Source: Chitinophaga flava (GTDB taxonomy: Bacteria; Bacteroidota; Bacteroidia; Chitinophagales; Chitinophagaceae). Taken from it: a stretch of 64,000 nt of DNA. The stretch spans positions 2,728,001 through 2,792,000 of the forward strand of contig NZ_QFFJ01000001.1 in assembly GCF_003308995.1 (NCBI RefSeq). Reading direction: 5' to 3'. Each line of letters begins with the position of its first letter. Positions within the stretch are counted from its first letter, which is position 1. The notes under the pieces were generated by a model. It was not told where the DNA came from and did no database searches. It saw only the letters and a program-made list of their open reading frames with translations. Shown one piece after another: positions 53,565-63,341 of this stretch. The position numbers were made by a program, and so were the translations under genes.

Positions 53565-54914
53565 ATGAAATACTGGTACCTGGGAATAGCCCTCTTCTGT
53601 ATGGCCTGTAGCAAAAAAGATCAGCCCGCACCTACGCCCACTGGCCCTGTCACCCAACAGGAAATCAACAACTGGATGCTGGACAGCATGCGCCTTTTCT
53701 ACCTGTGGAATGAAACCCTGCCCATCTCTGCCAGCCCCCAACAGGAAACAGTCTCCTTTTACAACAGCCTGAAAAACACCGCAGATCCTTTTTCGGCGAT
53801 TTATAATCCGGGCAACTGGGCCACCTACCCCAGAAGCATGCTATACAACTATGGCATGGATTACAGCATCATTCCACATCCTTCTGCTTCCAGTGGTTTT
53901 ATTGGCGTCGTGCGCCTCGTTGTCCCAGGCTCTAATGCCGAGAAGGCGGGCTTTAGCCGTGGTATGTATTTTACAGCTATCAATGGTCAGCCGGTCAACA
54001 ACAGCAATGCTGCCACCATCACTGCACAACTTCTGCGGGAAGGAAAAGGAAACTTCACCCCGGCCACCATCACAGCAGGCGTTATCAGCGAACAAACACC
54101 GGTGGAAGTACTACTGGGCATCGCTACTGAAAATCCGATCTATCTTCAGAAAGTGATTAACAGCAACAGCAAAAAAATCGGCTACCTCTTTTACAACGCA
54201 TTCAACGATAGTTACAATAACGCTTTGCTGACTGCCTTTCAGGATTTCAAAACACAAGGTGTCACCGAACTGATTCTTGACCTTCGATACAATACGGGCG
54301 GAAGCCTGGCCGCAGCGGCTGTTTTATCCAGCCTGGTAGCCAGCCGGCTCAATGCACAAACTTCATTTGTAGAGTATACCGGTAATAACAGACTAGGCAA
54401 ACAACTGCTGGATGTCAGCACTACACTGCGTTATCCCGAAAGTGGCACACCGGTAAACTTCAGCAGTATCCAGTCTTCCCGTCTCACACTGGACCGCGTT
54501 TATATCCTTACCGGCCGTCAAACCATCTCCGCAGCAGAGTTGACCATCAATAACCTCAAGCCCTATACGCAGGTAATACAGATAGGACAAACTACCTACG
54601 GAAAAGACAAAGGTGCCGTTATTATCAAAGACGGTAGCCGCCGCATCACCTGGGTATTACAGCCTATTGCTTACCGGCTGTCCAATGCCAAAGGAGAAGG
54701 CAATTATGCTGCAGGTATCGCACCGCAATATGTGGTAGATGAAATGACCAACCTCCCGCTTTCTGCCATCGGCGATATCAGCGATCCCCTCATCAACAGG
54801 GCGCTGGCGCTGATCAACGGAGGAAGCAGATCAGCATCATCAGAAAATGTAAACAGAGAGAACACCTACTTTAACACCTTGTCTACCGGTGCAGAAGTGA
54901 TCATTCCACGCTAA
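53565..54914 (+). CDS. S41-family peptidase lipoprotein with PDZ domain
   Basis: 449 residues. Signal MKYWYLGIALFCMAC with lipobox Cys15 then SKKDQPAP. An N-terminal helical domain (QQEINNWMLDSMRLFYLWNE), a PDZ-like region (GVVRLVVPGSNAEKAGFSRG) and the S41 protease domain with LILDLRYNTGGSLAAAAVLS. The catalytic Ser lies in LTGRQTISAAELTINN, the Lys probably in TTYGKDKGAV. Envelope tail-specific protease; in an operon with an ECF sigma gene. Confidence 0.9.
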   Translation: MKYWYLGIALFCMACSKKDQPAPTPTGPVTQQEINNWMLDSMRLFYLWNETLPISASPQQETVSFYNSLKNTADPFSAIYNPGNWATYPRSMLYNYGMDYSIIPHPSASSGFIGVVRLVVPGSNAEKAGFSRGMYFTAINGQPVNNSNAATITAQLLREGKGNFTPATITAGVISEQTPVEVLLGIATENPIYLQKVINSNSKKIGYLFYNAFNDSYNNALLTAFQDFKTQGVTELILDLRYNTGGSLAAAAVLSSLVASRLNAQTSFVEYTGNNRLGKQLLDVSTTLRYPESGTPVNFSSIQSSRLTLDRVYILTGRQTISAAELTINNLKPYTQVIQIGQTTYGKDKGAVIIKDGSRRITWVLQPIAYRLSNAKGEGNYAAGIAPQYVVDEMTNLPLSAIGDISDPLINRALALINGGSRSASSENVNRENTYFNTLSTGAEVIIPR

Positions 54915-54927
54915 AGCGTGGTTTCCA

Positions 54928-55848
54928 TTATTGAGCCAGTAAAAAAGCCAGGAATTCTTTTTGTACCTGGGGAGTATTCTCCTGTACAATCCAGTGTCCG
55001 GCATCTTTTATGATCACCCCTTTAACGTTGTCGGCTACCAACCGGCAATGTTCCGGAAGAAAAGAAGATGCGAACTCTCCGGCCATAGCCAGCAACGGCA
55101 TTTTCAGCTTGTGCTTCATAAATTCCTGATTATCTCTGGCATCCTGTGGAAATGCAGCAAACCAATGGAAGCTTCCTGCAATAGACCCATGTACCGAATA
55201 GGCTCTGATAAACTCATCTGATTCCTGTTTGGTAAAGGGGTCCTTTACATGCCCTACTACCGGCCAGAAGCCTGTCAGGAATGCGTTCGCTTTTCCCTCA
55301 ACAATATCCGGTGAAGTAGGCCAGGCAAAGAAACCAAACCACCAGGCAGCGCCCCGGACCTGCGACCACACCGGTTCTACACCTGGTAATAATGCGTCCA
55401 TCAGGACCAGTTTCGTCACTTCATTTTCATATTGTCTGGCATAGGCATAGGCCACCATCAGTCCTATATCATGGCCTGCAAGCATGATATTGTTAAATCC
55501 CAGTTTTTGCATCAGGGCATGTATATGTAACGCCATCGTTTTCTTATCGTAACCATCAGCAGGCTTACCGGATTCACCAAGCCCGGGAAGGTCGGGAGCA
55601 ATCACTGTAAAGTGTTTTGACAATTCAGGAAGCAAACGCTCCCACATATACCAGTTCTGTCCGAAGCCGTGCAATAACAAAAGCGGCAGGCCTTTTCCTC
55701 CTATGACATAATGGATGGTCAATCCGTTTTCAACGGTCATCACTTTGCTTGCAAAATTGGAAGGTGGAGCAGCAGGCTTAATAGACTGGGCAAAACCAAT
55801 GACAGTTATGCTGATAAACAACAGCAAAAGAACACTTGATTTTCTCAT
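54928..55848 (-). CDS. Secreted alpha/beta hydrolase (epoxide-hydrolase/dehalogenase-like)
   Basis: 306 residues from ATG 55848; the TTG at 55884 is rejected since MRKSSVLLLLFISITVIGFA starts a clear signal peptide. The oxyanion region is LLLLHGFGQNWYMW; the nucleophile is Asp in AGHDIGLMVAYAYA, as in epoxide hydrolases and haloalkane dehalogenases; the catalytic His is in KDAGHWIVQENTP. Periplasmic. Convergent with the S41 gene, separated by only 13 bases. Confidence 0.88.
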   Translation of the reverse strand: MRKSSVLLLLFISITVIGFAQSIKPAAPPSNFASKVMTVENGLTIHYVIGGKGLPLLLLHGFGQNWYMWERLLPELSKHFTVIAPDLPGLGESGKPADGYDKKTMALHIHALMQKLGFNNIMLAGHDIGLMVAYAYARQYENEVTKLVLMDALLPGVEPVWSQVRGAAWWFGFFAWPTSPDIVEGKANAFLTGFWPVVGHVKDPFTKQESDEFIRAYSVHGSIAGSFHWFAAFPQDARDNQEFMKHKLKMPLLAMAGEFASSFLPEHCRLVADNVKGVIIKDAGHWIVQENTPQVQKEFLAFLLAQ

Positions 55849-56024
55849 AGATTTAAATTTAAAAGTCTGCTTAAAAGCAAACAATTGGAGTTATTCACAA
55901 CAAACATAGACCACTGATAAAACAATCAGAGGTATTAAGAAAACAGTCTATAACAAAAGAGGTTTAAATTCAATTCAACTTATTAGGACCCTGATGAGTA
56001 CGGTGCTTGTCTCTAATAAAAAAA

Positions 56025-56048
56025 GCTGTCTCCTAAACAGGAGGCAGC
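56025..56048 (-). terminator. Terminator of the minus-strand FecR/TonB-receptor operon
   Basis: GCTGTCTCCT (56025-56034) pairs with AGGAGGCAGC (56039-56048) with a wobble; on the minus strand it is followed by seven T. Confidence 0.8.
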
Positions 56049-56113
56049 CGCTTTCTTTTGCATTGCTTGTAATAAATATGGAGAATAAACCAAATAGGGT
56101 CTTCGTAAATATG

Positions 56114-56749
56114 TTAGTAGAGGAAAATGGGTTTCATACCAGGATGACGGTCGTATAAGGTAACATGCTGCAAAACTGTTCTGCTACCGGCTCCCATCAG
56201 TTTTAAACCTTCAGACATCGGGGAGTGGTAATGCAGCTGTACATATCGTACAACACCGGAGCTATCCTGTTCATTTGTTCCGCCATAGGCAATACCCGGC
56301 ATTAGTTTATTGTCGGGATGATCTGCCAGCGGCATCTTGTTTTTAACCGGGGCTTTGCCCAGCAACAGTACATTGCCTTTTTCCTTTATAGAGATATGAA
56401 TCGGGGAACCCGCTGTACCTGCTGCATGCAGATATGCACCGCGGGTGATCACGAGACCACCGCTGTTGCTCTGTTCTCCCGGAAGAATATGTATAATGGA
56501 CCCCGGCTCAATACGCAGGGTAGACTCATTGCTCACATATACCCATCCTTTGATATACCATGGATGATTGGCAGTAAGGAGAGTATTGGCATTGATCACC
56601 TGTGTCAGCGTATCGGTGGTGGGGATGATTTCCAGGTTTGTATGCGTTGTTACCGGCTGATCATCCTTCGTGCAGGCGTATAGCAACAACAGGGAGATAA
56701 CTCCGATGTAACACAATCGCCTATACGAAAAGTTTTCTTTTGGTAACAT
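56114..56749 (-). CDS. Short beta-helix-like lipoprotein, truncated paralogue of the 57612-58976 protein
   Basis: 211 residues. Signal RLCYIGVISLLLLYAC with lipobox Cys (about 26), then TKDD. HPWYIKGWVYVSNESTLRIE, PGSIIHILPG, GGLVITRGAYLHAAGTAGSP and VLLLGKAPV match the first half of the larger neighbour, but the second half is missing and the sequence ends at YDRHPGMKPIFLY. Right-handed beta-helix surface protein of unknown function. Last gene of the operon; 11 bases after the preceding gene. Confidence 0.75.
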   Translation of the reverse strand: MLPKENFSYRRLCYIGVISLLLLYACTKDDQPVTTHTNLEIIPTTDTLTQVINANTLLTANHPWYIKGWVYVSNESTLRIEPGSIIHILPGEQSNSGGLVITRGAYLHAAGTAGSPIHISIKEKGNVLLLGKAPVKNKMPLADHPDNKLMPGIAYGGTNEQDSSGVVRYVQLHYHSPMSEGLKLMGAGSRTVLQHVTLYDRHPGMKPIFLY

Positions 56750-56760
56750 ACCACATTATT

Positions 56761-57540
56761 TTAGATGGTGTTGGGAACCATTTTAACCTTGTTGGTTTCC
56801 GGTGTATCACCGTCCACATCAATAATAGACACCAGGTTAAAGCGGCCTTTAAAGCTTTCATAGCTCATGTTCATAAAGATGTAGCTGCCATTTACGGTAT
56901 TAGCCTGACGTAATATCCAGTTACCCGTTTTGCTATCCTTCAGTTTGAACACATAATTTAAGGTGGCTCCGGCGGCCGACTTACAAGGCAATGTAAACAC
57001 ACGCGGGTCAAGCACACCTTTTTTCAATCCTTTTACTACCAACACTTCCGTCAGCACTGCTGGTCTTCCAACGGAGGTATAGATATACATCTCGGCTTCC
57101 GGGTAGTCATTAAAGGATTGATTGAGATAATAAAAAAGCTGAAACTTACTGGAATCAGGTGTTACAGCGGCACTACCGATAAAACCGTTAATATTGAGCA
57201 GACGGGAACTGATCACCCTAAAAGATTGCGCGCTGTTTTGGGTAATGATGATGGAGGTATCTGCTACCAGCGAATCTGTGCCGGCTTTATAAATACTTAA
57301 TTTGGCTGCCTGCTGTCCGGCTGGTAAAACCACATCCACAGTGGGTATCGCCTCAGGGGCTTTTATCATCGCTCCCACCTTTTTTCCGTTATAAAAGATG
57401 TCCAGATTGGTGGTATCACCTAATACAACCTGAGTAAGGGCTACTCTGCCGAAATAGTTTTCCATGGGAAGTTCGCCTTTCCGGCAGGCGTATAGCAGCG
57501 TAATAAATGCAGCTAAAAAAAGTAACTTTCTATATCGCAT
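56761..57540 (-). CDS. Surface lipoprotein of unknown function
   Basis: 259 residues. Signal MRYRKLLFLAAFITLLYAC ends in the lipobox Cys19, then RKGELPMENY. The mature part is beta-rich (TTNLDIFYNGKKVGAMIKAP, QAAKLSIYKAGTDSLVADTS) and vaguely similar to DUF4397-type repeats; no catalytic motif is visible. Located between two beta-helix-like lipoproteins downstream of a TonB receptor, so it is probably part of a surface uptake complex. Confidence 0.7.
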   Translation of the reverse strand: MRYRKLLFLAAFITLLYACRKGELPMENYFGRVALTQVVLGDTTNLDIFYNGKKVGAMIKAPEAIPTVDVVLPAGQQAAKLSIYKAGTDSLVADTSIIITQNSAQSFRVISSRLLNINGFIGSAAVTPDSSKFQLFYYLNQSFNDYPEAEMYIYTSVGRPAVLTEVLVVKGLKKGVLDPRVFTLPCKSAAGATLNYVFKLKDSKTGNWILRQANTVNGSYIFMNMSYESFKGRFNLVSIIDVDGDTPETNKVKMVPNTI

Positions 57541-57573
57541 ATGTATTTATTGTTGCGGATAAAAGGGTAAGAG

Positions 57574-57604
57574 AACAACGTGCAGCAAGCTGCTGCACGT
57601 TGTT
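57574..57604 (-). other. Intercistronic hairpin after the beta-helix gene
   Basis: A perfect 14-bp stem (57574-57587 with 57591-57604) and 3-base loop. The minus-strand flank is only moderately T-rich, so it may be a partial terminator or 3' protector of the upstream, highly expressed transcript. Confidence 0.5.
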
Positions 57605-57611
57605 GAAAAAA

Positions 57612-58976
57612 TTAATTGTATCTGGTCCAGTTGTGGCTACCACCTACAGTAGTCCAGTCAATACCATTCGGGAATGCACCCGCCTGATCTTCAGGAGTAC
57701 CTTCTGCGGCAAAGAAGCTGGCTGCTCCACCGCTGCGGTCAAACGGACTAGTCAGGCTGATACTAGACAGAGTCGTAGTACCAACGTTTCCGGTTGGTGT
57801 ACCGATAACAGTGAATACTTTGCTCACCTCTTTAGCATAAGCTCTAACATAACCATGAACGAAGTTGTTGGTGAAAACAGACACACCGCTTACGTATTTG
57901 TCGTAAGTAGTACCTACTGTCTGATCCAGGCTGATACCAGTAGAGAAACCAACAAAGATGGAGTTCTTCAGGTTGAATTCAGCATTTCTTCTCAGGTGAG
58001 CGGCACGGCCATATTTGAATCCACCAGCGCCGTTGGCAGCTTTGGCTGCGTTGGGTAAACCTACAATGGTGACATAGTTGTAAGTAGGACGGGTGATTGG
58101 AGTAGCACCAGTACCACCAGCGTTGTTGTCGCTTTCAAAACCATTAGACTCGCTCTGGTCAGCACGGGTAGTGTCAGACAGACCCAGTGCATAAGAGATA
58201 GTACCGCTATATCCGTTGTCTGTATCGAAAATATCATCCAGTGCGTCAATAGCCAGCAGGTGAGAAGCATTTACAGTACCGCCGAAGAATTCGAAAGCAT
58301 CATCGTTTGCTTTGAATACTTCTACGTAATCAATAACGGTTCCGTTACCAACACCAGCCAGTGTCAGACCGTTTAATTCATTGTTCAGAGACAGAGCAAA
58401 ACCAGCATACTCAATACGAACGAATTTCAGGATACCGGAGTTGTCATTAGGAAGATTACCGCCGAAAGTAGCATCAGCAGGTGATACGTCAGGAATACCT
58501 TCTACACGGGTGGTAGTAGGAGCGTTGGTAGGTGCTTTACCCAGCAGTACTACACCAGACCAGTCACCGGATTGTGGAGTGCTGGAATTGGAAGTGAATA
58601 CGATAGGGTTGGCAGCAGTACCTTCAGCCAGAATTTTTGCACCTTTAGTGATGATGAGGCCACCACCGGCAACGGTAGAGGAACCACTCAGGTCACCTTT
58701 GATAACGGTACCAGGCTGAATAATCAGTACGTCAGCGGAGTCAACATACACCAGGCCACTCAGGTGCCATACAGTACCACTGGTCAGCAGAATGGTATCC
58801 GCTACACTGTGGGAAGTACCTAATACACCAGAGAGGGTAGGAGAAGCTGGAGGCGTTCCGATAGCAGTTACCGGACGACCTTCCTGAGCGTGGTTCTCTT
58901 TTTTGCAGGAAGCAAACAGTACAGCACCTAAAGCGGCAGCTGATAAAAGGGCTAATCCAAAGGGTTTTCTTTTCAT
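57612..58976 (-). CDS. Beta-helix-like surface lipoprotein of a TonB-receptor locus
   Basis: 454 residues. Signal MKRKPFGLALLSAAALGAVL ends at FASC (Cys24) with KKENHAQ after. GTVWHLSGLVYVDSADVLII, GGLIITKGAKILAEGTAANP and GDWSGVVLLGKAPTN form the first half; DDAFEFFGGTVNASHLLAID and ALDDIFDTDNGYSG the second, which is rich in Asp and could bind metal. Directly downstream (75 bases) of a TonB receptor, in the position of SusD, although not related. Codon choice is strongly biased, suggesting high expression. No function is known to me. Confidence 0.78.
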   Translation of the reverse strand: MKRKPFGLALLSAAALGAVLFASCKKENHAQEGRPVTAIGTPPASPTLSGVLGTSHSVADTILLTSGTVWHLSGLVYVDSADVLIIQPGTVIKGDLSGSSTVAGGGLIITKGAKILAEGTAANPIVFTSNSSTPQSGDWSGVVLLGKAPTNAPTTTRVEGIPDVSPADATFGGNLPNDNSGILKFVRIEYAGFALSLNNELNGLTLAGVGNGTVIDYVEVFKANDDAFEFFGGTVNASHLLAIDALDDIFDTDNGYSGTISYALGLSDTTRADQSESNGFESDNNAGGTGATPITRPTYNYVTIVGLPNAAKAANGAGGFKYGRAAHLRRNAEFNLKNSIFVGFSTGISLDQTVGTTYDKYVSGVSVFTNNFVHGYVRAYAKEVSKVFTVIGTPTGNVGTTTLSSISLTSPFDRSGGAASFFAAEGTPEDQAGAFPNGIDWTTVGGSHNWTRYN

Positions 58977-59051
58977 GATTTTGTTTTTTTTCTTTTAACA
59001 AAAACGGGATACCTGATCAGGATATATAACAAAAATGCGCATGCTCTTTCA

Positions 59052-62000
59052 TCAGAATTTGTAACTGGCGGTCAGGCTAAAAGTCCTTCCAGGACTGGCT
59101 TTATAGTCGATCGCATCGTTACCGGCATGGTATAACAACCGTTTGGTAGTAGGCATTTTACTGCCAGCCAGAATTTGCGGATCATCATCAAAACGGTTGA
59201 TATATACCAGGCTGAAACTGTTCAGCAGATTGGATACATTTAATCTTAATTCACCTTTGCCTTTCAACAGATGAAATGCCAGCTGTGCGTCCAGTGATTC
59301 GAGCGGACGCTCAAACAACGAGAGGGCATAGATTTCATTGGCCCTGTACATCCTGTTGGTTACATAGTTGTACACCAGGTTAAAAGATACCGGCTTGGTA
59401 TCATAAGCCAGACCAGCATTCACCATGTAGTTGCTGGCGCCAGCCTGTGGTCTCTTTTCTTCCGGTAATACATTTTCAGTGATCACCACTTTACGCGGGT
59501 TATCAGGGTCTGTCCCATCAAAACGAACAATCATCGGCGTTACACGGGAATCCAGATAAGTGAAGTTGCCGGATAACGTGATGTTACGCAACACGGGCAC
59601 ACCAGTAAACTGAAATGATTTACGCAGCTCTATCTCCAGACCATAATTCTTTGCCTCTTTACTGTTGCGCAAACGGAATTCGTTGTTGGCTTCCTTGAAT
59701 ATCTCCATCGGGTTCTTCATCTTCTTATAGAAAAGAGAGAAAGACACAATCTCACCAGGTCCTGGATACCATTCATAGCGGAAATCATAATGGCGTATAG
59801 TGGTAGACGTTACATAGGTGCTATAGTAAGTACCTCCCAGTTCAAAGTCATACTCTCTCAAACCGCTCATCTCACGCAAGTCCGGACGGATAATACTTTC
59901 TGCATAAGCCAGACGCAGATTCATGGAAGGTGTGAGGCTGTAAGTAAGATTGGCGGAAGGAAACAGCCGGAAATTAGGTTCCCTGTTTCTTAAACCGGAC
60001 AGGTCCAGTTTATTATCTTCACCACGGCCTCTGTTGAGGTCCTGATCCAGCACATCCAGGGCAGCATTAACATTGTTAAGATTATAGTATTCTCCACGAA
60101 CACCCCATACCAGCCTGAAATCACCGATCTTGTTGTCCAGCATACCATAAACGGCATGCAGGGAGGCCGAGCGGTTATAGTTGTCACCAAAACGTTCCAG
60201 TTTTGTTTCCAGTCCGTTTGCAGGTGTCATGAGAGAAGATACAGGCAGATAATTTTGTCCTGGGTTCTGGATGGTATTGGCAGTGTTGATCACATAAAAA
60301 AAGCGGTTTTTACTCCAGCCACCATAGCCCAGTTTGAAAGTATTATCCAGCGGCAAAGCACCGATATTGAATTTAAAAGGTTGTGTAGCAGACAGGTCCC
60401 AGCTGTAGTTGTTCTCACGAGCTCTGCTCCAGGTGCGGAGTGCGCCGGCGGTCACATTGATCGGGAAAAGATAATCAACGTTATAGTTGTTGGGATAATT
60501 GTTGTCTGTGTCCAGGTAGTTACCTGCAAAAAAATGGTTGTCGGGGCGCTGGCGGTCCAGCTGTGTATAGCTACCCAGCCATTTTACTTTAAGCCCGTTA
60601 TGACCAATGGAATGTTCTCCTTTCAGTTGGTTCTGCCACAAACCAGTGACACCAGTCATATCAAAATAAGCATAGGTATGTGCACTGTAGGCGGCAGACT
60701 GGCCAATACCAGATACCAGCTGCTGATCAAGAGAACGTTGATAGATGCTTTGAAAACCAATACGGTTGCGCTCATTACGGAAACCGATTCCTGCCATGCC
60801 ACCCAGATTGGTGGTAAAGCCATAACGTTGTCCCCGGAAAGCGGCATAATCCATCGACTTATCACCTTCAAAACCTGCACGGCTCATCACTACATCCTGT
60901 GTAGCCAGCGTATTACGGTAATTGGCTGCCAGGATCACACCAAACTGTCCTTTACCATGCTCTGGTAACACACGGCCCAGAGAAACCTGATAGTTCGTAG
61001 ATGGCTGTGCATTAAAAGATGTAATTCCGTAGTTGTTATTGAAATGTTCGCCTTTACCGATACTGGCGTCAAATGCACTGATGATATCTGCACGGTCTTT
61101 CCAGTCAAATTTACCCAGTAGCTTACGATGGTCTGAAGCTTTCGCCCAGTATTCCTTGCCTTCCAGCGGAAGCGATAAAAACGTTTTACCAGTTGTTTTA
61201 TCATTATAACTACCACCCACACTGATGTTGAGAAAATTTTCAGAAGGGATGTCTACTGTATTTACTTCAACCAGCCCTCCACCAAATTCCGCACTACGGT
61301 CAGGAGTAAGTGTCTTAATGACAGTTATATTTTCAATTACATTAGAAGGAATAATATCGAAGCTGAAGTTTTTACGATTCAGTTCTGTGCTGGGCATCAG
61401 CTGACCATTCAGCGATGCCTGGTTATAACGCTCGCTCAATCCGCGTACCACTACATATTTGTTATCCAGTGTAGACAAGCCACTCACGCGTTTCAGCACT
61501 TCGCCTACGTTTTTATCCGGTGTGCGGGCGATGAGGTCTGAACTGATACCATCAGTGATGCCCGCATTATTTTTTTGAAGCGCATAAAGCCCTTCTATAG
61601 AGGATTTCCGGTAGTTGCCGGTAACTGTCACTTCCTTCAACCGGGAACCGCTGCTTTTCAGTACAATATTCAGTGGTGTGATCTCTTTGGATGTCACTTC
61701 CACATCTGTCACTTTACGGCTGTCGAAAGAGATATAGGAAAAAGTGAGCGTGTATTTACCTGGCTCCAGTTGCAGCTCGTAGCTACCGTCTACATTAGAC
61801 ACGGCGCCTTGTCCTCCTTCTACCACGATGGTTACACCTGGTAATGGTTCATTTTTACTGTCTACTATTCTGCCGGTAACACGGCCGCTAACCTTTACGG
61901 CTGCTTTTTCCGCCTTGCCTTTGCGTACGGCGATAGTACGGTTATTAGTCAGTTCAATATCAACAGGAGCATGCTGATCGAGATACTGCAATACCTTTCC

Positions 62001-62273
62001 TAATGGAGCACCATCAAACTTTACAGCAGAAAGTGTGCACTGTGTCAGGTATTCGGGATCGTATATAAAAGTATAAGAGGTCTGGTCCTGCAATGATTTC
62101 ACAACGGCGGCCGCATTAGTCCGTACCGACTGCAGCTGTACTTTTTCAGTAAGAGAAATATAGGACTGGGCCTGCAACAGGAAAGGCGATGACCCCATCA
62201 TCAACAGGAACAGGGACAGCAGTTTAAAGGACATACGTTTCCCTGTACAAAATCTTTGTGTAGATTTTTGCAT
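59052..62273 (-). CDS. TonB-dependent receptor with STN and carboxypeptidase-like domains
   Basis: 1073 residues. Signal FKLLSLFLLMMGSSPFLLQA, then an STN domain (about 50-115), a carboxypeptidase-regulatory-like domain (VTGRIVDSKNEPLPGVTIVV), the plug (VGEVLKRVSGLSTLDNKYVV, VRGLSERYNQASLNGQLMPS) and a 22-strand barrel ending in FSLTASYKF. It is not of the SusC subfamily. Signals to the upstream FecR and imports an unknown ligand, probably captured by the beta-helix lipoproteins. Confidence 0.94.
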   Translation of the reverse strand: MQKSTQRFCTGKRMSFKLLSLFLLMMGSSPFLLQAQSYISLTEKVQLQSVRTNAAAVVKSLQDQTSYTFIYDPEYLTQCTLSAVKFDGAPLGKVLQYLDQHAPVDIELTNNRTIAVRKGKAEKAAVKVSGRVTGRIVDSKNEPLPGVTIVVEGGQGAVSNVDGSYELQLEPGKYTLTFSYISFDSRKVTDVEVTSKEITPLNIVLKSSGSRLKEVTVTGNYRKSSIEGLYALQKNNAGITDGISSDLIARTPDKNVGEVLKRVSGLSTLDNKYVVVRGLSERYNQASLNGQLMPSTELNRKNFSFDIIPSNVIENITVIKTLTPDRSAEFGGGLVEVNTVDIPSENFLNISVGGSYNDKTTGKTFLSLPLEGKEYWAKASDHRKLLGKFDWKDRADIISAFDASIGKGEHFNNNYGITSFNAQPSTNYQVSLGRVLPEHGKGQFGVILAANYRNTLATQDVVMSRAGFEGDKSMDYAAFRGQRYGFTTNLGGMAGIGFRNERNRIGFQSIYQRSLDQQLVSGIGQSAAYSAHTYAYFDMTGVTGLWQNQLKGEHSIGHNGLKVKWLGSYTQLDRQRPDNHFFAGNYLDTDNNYPNNYNVDYLFPINVTAGALRTWSRARENNYSWDLSATQPFKFNIGALPLDNTFKLGYGGWSKNRFFYVINTANTIQNPGQNYLPVSSLMTPANGLETKLERFGDNYNRSASLHAVYGMLDNKIGDFRLVWGVRGEYYNLNNVNAALDVLDQDLNRGRGEDNKLDLSGLRNREPNFRLFPSANLTYSLTPSMNLRLAYAESIIRPDLREMSGLREYDFELGGTYYSTYVTSTTIRHYDFRYEWYPGPGEIVSFSLFYKKMKNPMEIFKEANNEFRLRNSKEAKNYGLEIELRKSFQFTGVPVLRNITLSGNFTYLDSRVTPMIVRFDGTDPDNPRKVVITENVLPEEKRPQAGASNYMVNAGLAYDTKPVSFNLVYNYVTNRMYRANEIYALSLFERPLESLDAQLAFHLLKGKGELRLNVSNLLNSFSLVYINRFDDDPQILAGSKMPTTKRLLYHAGNDAIDYKASPGRTFSLTASYKF

Positions 62274-62309
62274 ACTTCAGTTAGATTAAATAGATAGTTT
62301 TAATTGTGG

Positions 62310-63230
62310 TTAGTTGCGTTTGCGTTGTACCTGGAATGTACTGTCATTTACACGAGTAATGGAGATGTTGTGCACATACGCCAGGGTGGTCAATATTTTT
62401 TCTGGTGATACTTCTTTTTTAAACTCGCCGGATATCTTCCTGTGGCCTATTTCCGGTTGTTCCAGGATGATATGGATACCATAACGCTGCTGCAGTTTCA
62501 TTAAGGCATCCGCCAGACTGGTATTTTCAAAATGTATTTTACCGCTCTTCCAGTCCAGTACTTCGTTCTGTCCGAAAGCCATCAGCTGTGGTTCTTTGCC
62601 ATTCACATACTCCAGCATCTGGCCAGGTAATAATATTTTATTGAATCCATGCAATTTGCTTACTGCAATTTTTCCCTCTATCAGGCTCACCTGGATAGCA
62701 CCATCGGCCTTGTTGGAAGTGGCAATATTAAAGGATGTTCCCAGTACAGTGGTAGTAAGACCGCCGGCATGGACCATAAAAGGCCGGTCTTCATCTTTTG
62801 CTACTTTAAAATAGGCTTCGCCGGATAACCACAGTTCTCTGTTTTCTTTGTTGTACAGCAGTCCATAACGTACCGTGGAATGAGCATTCAGCCACACTTC
62901 AGAACCATCTGCCATGGTAAACAATTGGATATTGTTGCTGTTGTTGCGCAATGTGTCATAATGGGCTGCCAGTTCCTGCCGCGCATGTCCCTGTTGCCAC
63001 AGAAAAGATACCAGCCCTATCATACCCGTTACTACGGCCGCTGCTGCTGTATACCACCAGCGATGTATTTTGGGCGTAGCCGCTACCGGTGGATTGGCGG
63101 CATCCCACTTTTCCATCATAAACTCATCGAGCAGGGGAGAGTCCGGCGCCGATAACCAGGCTTCAACAACAGTCGCTTCCCGTTCCGTACAATGTCCTTT
63201 AAAATACTTGTCCAGTAGTTGTTTGTCCAT
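62310..63230 (-). CDS. FecR-family anti-sigma factor
   Basis: 306 residues. MDKQLLDKYFKGHCTEREAT is the N-terminal sigma-binding part; the membrane segment is WWYTAAAAVVTGMIGLVSFL; FecR domain TMADGSEVWLNAHSTVRYGL and the DUF4974 end VNDSTFQVQRKRN. No sigma gene is upstream within the window; the TonB receptor follows 36 bases later. Confidence 0.94.
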   Translation of the reverse strand: MDKQLLDKYFKGHCTEREATVVEAWLSAPDSPLLDEFMMEKWDAANPPVAATPKIHRWWYTAAAAVVTGMIGLVSFLWQQGHARQELAAHYDTLRNNSNNIQLFTMADGSEVWLNAHSTVRYGLLYNKENRELWLSGEAYFKVAKDEDRPFMVHAGGLTTTVLGTSFNIATSNKADGAIQVSLIEGKIAVSKLHGFNKILLPGQMLEYVNGKEPQLMAFGQNEVLDWKSGKIHFENTSLADALMKLQQRYGIHIILEQPEIGHRKISGEFKKEVSPEKILTTLAYVHNISITRVNDSTFQVQRKRN

Positions 63231-63341
63231 ATCCCAGATTCCCTGCTTTGGGTGTTTACATGAAGAGTACGTTCGGGAAACGGGATGTTCCTAGTCAGAT
63301 TTACGGGTTAACAATTTGGTAATATTTGACCTTGGGGAGAA

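Noticed and set aside
60156..60968. 270-residue plus-strand open frame inside the TonB receptor
   Set aside because: Antisense shadow of a well-recognised receptor barrel; low-complexity composition with no domain.
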